Shown here piece by piece: positions 61,128 to 64,000 of a DNA stretch of 64,000 bases. The stretch lies in contig CAWFML010000005.1 of NCBI GenBank assembly GCA_963817025.1, positions 62,001 through 126,000 on the forward strand. The letters are read 5' to 3'. Source of the DNA: JACMLC01 sp963817025. Lineage in GTDB: Bacteria > Acidobacteriota > Blastocatellia > Pyrinomonadales > Pyrinomonadaceae. Every line of letters begins with the position of its first letter. Positions within the stretch are counted from its first letter, which is position 1. The notes beneath the pieces are model-generated. The model worked only from the letters and a program-made list of their open reading frames with translations, was not told where the DNA came from and made no database searches. The position numbers were made by a program, and so were the translations under genes.

Positions 61128-61273
61128 TATTTACTCTTTGCGTGCTTTCTTTGCGTCTTTGAATGGCACTTGCTCTTTGCGTGCTTTCTTTGCGCCTTTG
61201 CGCCTTTGCGGGAAATTTCTTTCGTCATTGATGGACACAGGTAAACGTCAAAGCCCTTGTAAAGCACAGCCTT

Positions 61274-62986
61274 TTAATTCGCGCTCAAATCAAACGGCAG
61301 CTTTTTGTCCACTTGCGGGCGGGTCTTCATGTCTGCAATCTCGTTGGCAGTCATGAAAATCGTGCGCGTCACGCGGAGCATCTGGTCATAGTCAATCCGG
61401 TCTGGGGAATCCGACGGGCGGTGATAATCCTCGTGCTCGCCGTCCGTGTAGAAGATGACGGGGACGCCGCGCTGCGCGTAATGAAAATGGTCGGAGCGGA
61501 AGAAAAACTGGTTCGGGTCATTCGGGTCGTCATACTTGTAATTGTATTTTAAGTTGAGATAGCCGCGATTGACTCGCTCGCTCAAATCGCCTAGCTCCGT
61601 GCTCATCATCTTCGAGCCGATGACGTAGATTTCATCACGCGCCGCGAGTTCTTTGTTGGCTGGATTTGTGTCGCCGTCCTGCTTGCTGCGCCCGATCATG
61701 TCTATGTTGAGTTGCGCGATGACCTGTTTGATACTAATCGAGCCGGAAGGCGTCTCCGTGAAATAACGCGCGCCCCACAAGCCTTTCTCTTCGCCCGCGT
61801 GCCAGACAAAGAGTATGGAACGTTTCGGGCGCGGCGCGGCGGCAAAGGCTTCGGCCATCGCCAGCACGGCCACAGTGCCTGAGCCGTCATCGTCCGCACC
61901 ATTCCAGATACCATCATTCTCATCTTTGCCTTTGCCGGGAGCGAATTTGCCTTCGCTGTTTGAAGGCTTGCCAGTCCCTACGTGGTCATAGTGCGCGCCG
62001 ATGGCGACGTATTCATTCCTGAGCACAGGGTCTTTGCCTTCGAGCACGCCGACGACATTCTGCGTCATGGCTTTTTCGATGCTGGTGCTAATCTTCAACG
62101 AGACTCTCTTGTTTGCGGCGAGCGGGAGAGCTTTGTCCTGAAACTCCGGGAGCTTGGTGATATTGAATTCGCTGCCGCCGATTTTTTCTCCCTGAAACAG
62201 GGCTTCTATCAAGGGGCGCGCGGCTGTGACGAGAGGCGTTTCACCTCCGTCCGCTTTATCAAATCGCTCGACGCCGAGAATGCCTTTCTCTATCTGGCTG
62301 CTCCGCACCAACTCCCAGTTAATCATCATCTCCGGCAAGGGAAGCGAGATGACAGCCTTCGCTCCATGCTGCTTCGCATAATCCGAGGGCGTGAGCCAGT
62401 CAACGCCCTGTTTCGCGCCGAGGTCTGCCGCAGAGTTGATGCCAACGGGAGCGTAGCCCGTGACAATCAGGATTTTGTCTTTGACATCCACGCCCTCATA
62501 CGGATTTATCTTTTTGCCGTTCACGACCCAGCCATGCCCCGCATAGACGAGTTGTCCGCTAACCTCTGCGGCATAGGGCGTGGCGAGAAAGCCCTCGCCG
62601 TATTTAAAGGTTTGCCCGCCAAATTCAATGCGCGATTCGGCGGCGGCAACCTTGACGCGCTGCAAAGCGATTTTCTGGAAATACGTGCCGTTATCCCCTG
62701 CGGGCTTGATGCCCCAGCGCGAGAGGTTCATGGCGATAAACTTGGCCGTCAAATCAAGACCGCGCGAAGGCGTGTCGCGCCCTTCCATCTCGTCAGAGGC
62801 GATAAAGTAAAGATAGTCTTTTAACTGCTGCGCCGTGATCTGCTCGGCGGCTTTGCGCGCCGCCGAAGTGGAAGGGGAAGCGGCAGCATGCGCGCCGCCG
62901 GTCTGGGCCTTGAGACTGTATGGCGCGGCCTGAAGCCCGAGCGCGAGCAGAAGAAAGAGGACTAAAAACGAATTGAATCTACGCAT
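61274..62986 (-). CDS. M28-family aminopeptidase with PA domain
   Basis: 570 residues with AGGTGAC before the ATG and a signal peptide of about 28 residues. A PA-type insert lies about residues 140-320. All co-catalytic zinc ligands of M28 are visible: H332 (IGAHYDH), D365 (NGADDDGSG), the Glu pair in HAGEEKGLWG (399-400), D429 (LNIDMIGR) and the final His in EDYHRPSD. A secreted or periplasmic aminopeptidase is the likely role. Confidence 0.92.
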   Translation of the reverse strand: MRRFNSFLVLFLLLALGLQAAPYSLKAQTGGAHAAASPSTSAARKAAEQITAQQLKDYLYFIASDEMEGRDTPSRGLDLTAKFIAMNLSRWGIKPAGDNGTYFQKIALQRVKVAAAESRIEFGGQTFKYGEGFLATPYAAEVSGQLVYAGHGWVVNGKKINPYEGVDVKDKILIVTGYAPVGINSAADLGAKQGVDWLTPSDYAKQHGAKAVISLPLPEMMINWELVRSSQIEKGILGVERFDKADGGETPLVTAARPLIEALFQGEKIGGSEFNITKLPEFQDKALPLAANKRVSLKISTSIEKAMTQNVVGVLEGKDPVLRNEYVAIGAHYDHVGTGKPSNSEGKFAPGKGKDENDGIWNGADDDGSGTVAVLAMAEAFAAAPRPKRSILFVWHAGEEKGLWGARYFTETPSGSISIKQVIAQLNIDMIGRSKQDGDTNPANKELAARDEIYVIGSKMMSTELGDLSERVNRGYLNLKYNYKYDDPNDPNQFFFRSDHFHYAQRGVPVIFYTDGEHEDYHRPSDSPDRIDYDQMLRVTRTIFMTANEIADMKTRPQVDKKLPFDLSAN

Positions 62987-63208
62987 GTCACCTCCGACAA
63001 AATTGTTATGAGTAAATAAGAGCTACGAAATAGAGGACTCGGCTCGTATCAGGGCAGTCCTTTTCGATTTAACTATAAAAACTGCTCGTCCTTCTGAAAA
63101 GAGTTTTGTGACAGACGCACTGTAATCAAAGGCGAGTTGATGAAATAGGGTTGTGAGAATCAGGGCGCGAGGGTTTCGCACGAGCATGTAGAGACCTGAG
63201 CAGCGGTC

Positions 63209-63862
63209 TTACTTTTTTGTTTCCTCGACGACCAGATTTCTGAGCTTCTGCGCGAGCCTCTCATCTAGTTTCATGAGAATCTCCGCCTCCTGCAACACGC
63301 CCTCTTTGTTGCCCTGCATATAATAGACCGTGCCCAGATTGTAATGAGCCTCGACCAGTTTCGGTTTAAGCTCGATGGCCTTTTGATACTGTTCGACGGC
63401 CTTATCAAATTCTCTGCGTGCAGAGTAGGCGTTTCCCAGGCCGACACGCGCTTCAAGGGATTTCGGTTTGAGCTTGATAACCTCTTGAAATGCCCCGGCA
63501 GCATCATCGTGACGCTTTGTGCCGGCGAAAACGTTTCCCAGCCCCAGATAAGCGCGCGACTCTTTTCCATCAATGTTCAGCGCAGAGTTGTAATAGGCTT
63601 CGGCTTCTTCAAATCTTGGTGGAGTCGCCCTGATGGCGGCATCGCCCAGACTCAGCCAGTGCTCTTTTCGTTGCGAGCGCGTCCGCATCTCTGTGTTCAT
63701 CCCTGTCGTGCCGGGCGTGCGTCCGGGGTCAACCTTGGGCGGAGGGGTGTATTCAGGGCGCTGCACTGTTTGCTGCGCGTAGACGGACGCCGTGACCGGC
63801 AACAACATCATCAGAGGCAACAGCAAAAACAGCAGAGGCAGGCGACGAGGAATTGTAAACAT
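63209..63862 (-). CDS. Exported TPR protein
   Basis: 217 residues with GGGAG before the ATG; signal peptide 1-29 ending SVYAQ. A proline-rich stretch (37-52) is followed by three to four TPR units (YYNSALNIDGKESRAYLGLG, AVEQYQKAIELKPKLVEAHY). Probably a periplasmic scaffold. The partial gene at the right edge of the window may lie upstream in the same transcript. Confidence 0.8.
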   Translation of the reverse strand: MFTIPRRLPLLFLLLPLMMLLPVTASVYAQQTVQRPEYTPPPKVDPGRTPGTTGMNTEMRTRSQRKEHWLSLGDAAIRATPPRFEEAEAYYNSALNIDGKESRAYLGLGNVFAGTKRHDDAAGAFQEVIKLKPKSLEARVGLGNAYSARREFDKAVEQYQKAIELKPKLVEAHYNLGTVYYMQGNKEGVLQEAEILMKLDERLAQKLRNLVVEETKK

Positions 63863-63925
63863 TTGTAGTCTCCCAAATAAAACAGAGTGTTAAAGTCATT
63901 GCTTACTTTAGCTCACACTTTTCAT

Positions 63926-64000
63926 CTAACCGTTAGCTTCCGGCTCATGGCTTCTCACCTTGGTCGTCTGGCTCTTGCGCTCGAAGAAGAGATCATAAAC
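63926..64000 (-). CDS. Possible C-terminal end of a minus-strand gene, cut by the window edge
   Basis: A frame entering from the right edge reads VYDLFFERKSQTTKVRSHEP and stops at 63926, 64 bases before the start of the TPR gene on the same strand. The residues look like a charged C-terminal tail. A plus-strand start at 63947 (MASHLGRLALALEEE) is an alternative reading of the same bases. The window is too short to decide. Confidence 0.3.
   Translation of the reverse strand, partial: VYDLFFERKSQTTKVRSHEPEANG

Larger units (their letters stand above)
60131..61215. repeat. GCAAAGGCGC-family inverted repeat split by IS982
   Basis: The left arm TTTCCCGCAAAGGCGCAAAG begins at 60131. The right arm, ending CGCCTTTGCGCCTTTGCGGG, is at 61134-61215. 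The IS982 element at 60188-61127 sits between them, in what was the loop. Confidence 0.75.

Overview
The window reads as chromosomal DNA from a Gram-negative environmental bacterium, most likely an acidobacterium of the Blastocatellia type. This is inferred from gene content only: FG-GAP-like secreted proteins with D-x-D-G-D-G-K repeats, a Solibacter-type C-terminal domain, many secreted metallopeptidases (M13, M28, M61), a gingipain-like peptidase, and a Raetz lipid A set (lpxA, lpxD, lpxB) plus lptD. No rRNA is present. Two tRNAs are seen: tRNA-Ala(CGC) and tRNA-Gln(CTG), both on the minus strand.

Layout. 1-8000: c-type cytochrome end, a di-heme oxidoreductase carrying a beta-propeller insert, and secreted repeat proteins. 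8383-14220: a decayed accessory island built on tRNA-Ala. Three partial or full tRNA copies share a 14-bp anticodon-loop core. The interior holds integrase pieces, a frameshifted prim-pol primase piece, and an AT-rich nuclease-NACHT-pentapeptide defence-type gene cut by an IS630-family element. 14421-27000: gingipain-like peptidase, AlaX-type editing protein, M61 peptidase, lipid kinase, DUF2238 membrane protein, and a modular cell-wall hydrolase. 27269-31738: a lone HisKA domain protein and a minus-strand cluster of two radical SAM enzymes and a membrane protein; the larger enzyme resembles the tetraether lipid synthase (MJ0619) family. 32018-35420: lpxA, lpxD, lpxB. 35554-39433: an IS982 element, a 21-bp repeat array with a 60-bp perfect palindrome, and a TIR/NB-ARC/TPR protein with near-identical repeats. 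39830-58927: lptD, a frameshifted propeller protein, a TPR protein, thiE, thiD, an FG-GAP protein, a LytS/LytTR two-component pair, a YVTN propeller and an M13 peptidase. 59061-64000: an unknown protein without a start, a second 21-bp array, a second IS982 element, an M28 peptidase and a TPR protein.

Common threads. (i) Envelope biology dominates: lipid A synthesis and LptD export, possible membrane-spanning lipid synthesis, and many exported beta-propellers and peptidases. (ii) Two STAND NTPases of the kinds used in antiphage defence are present, one broken and one apparently intact. (iii) Almost every gap between genes, especially between convergent genes, holds a long near-perfect inverted repeat. 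These fall into a few sequence families, sometimes nested in one another. One has been entered by an IS982 element and another supplies the C-terminus of LpxB.

The most noteworthy items are the tRNA-Ala double integration with its interrupted NACHT gene, the paired 21-bp heptad-like arrays, the Tes-like radical SAM cluster, and the beta-propeller inserted into a di-heme oxidoreductase.
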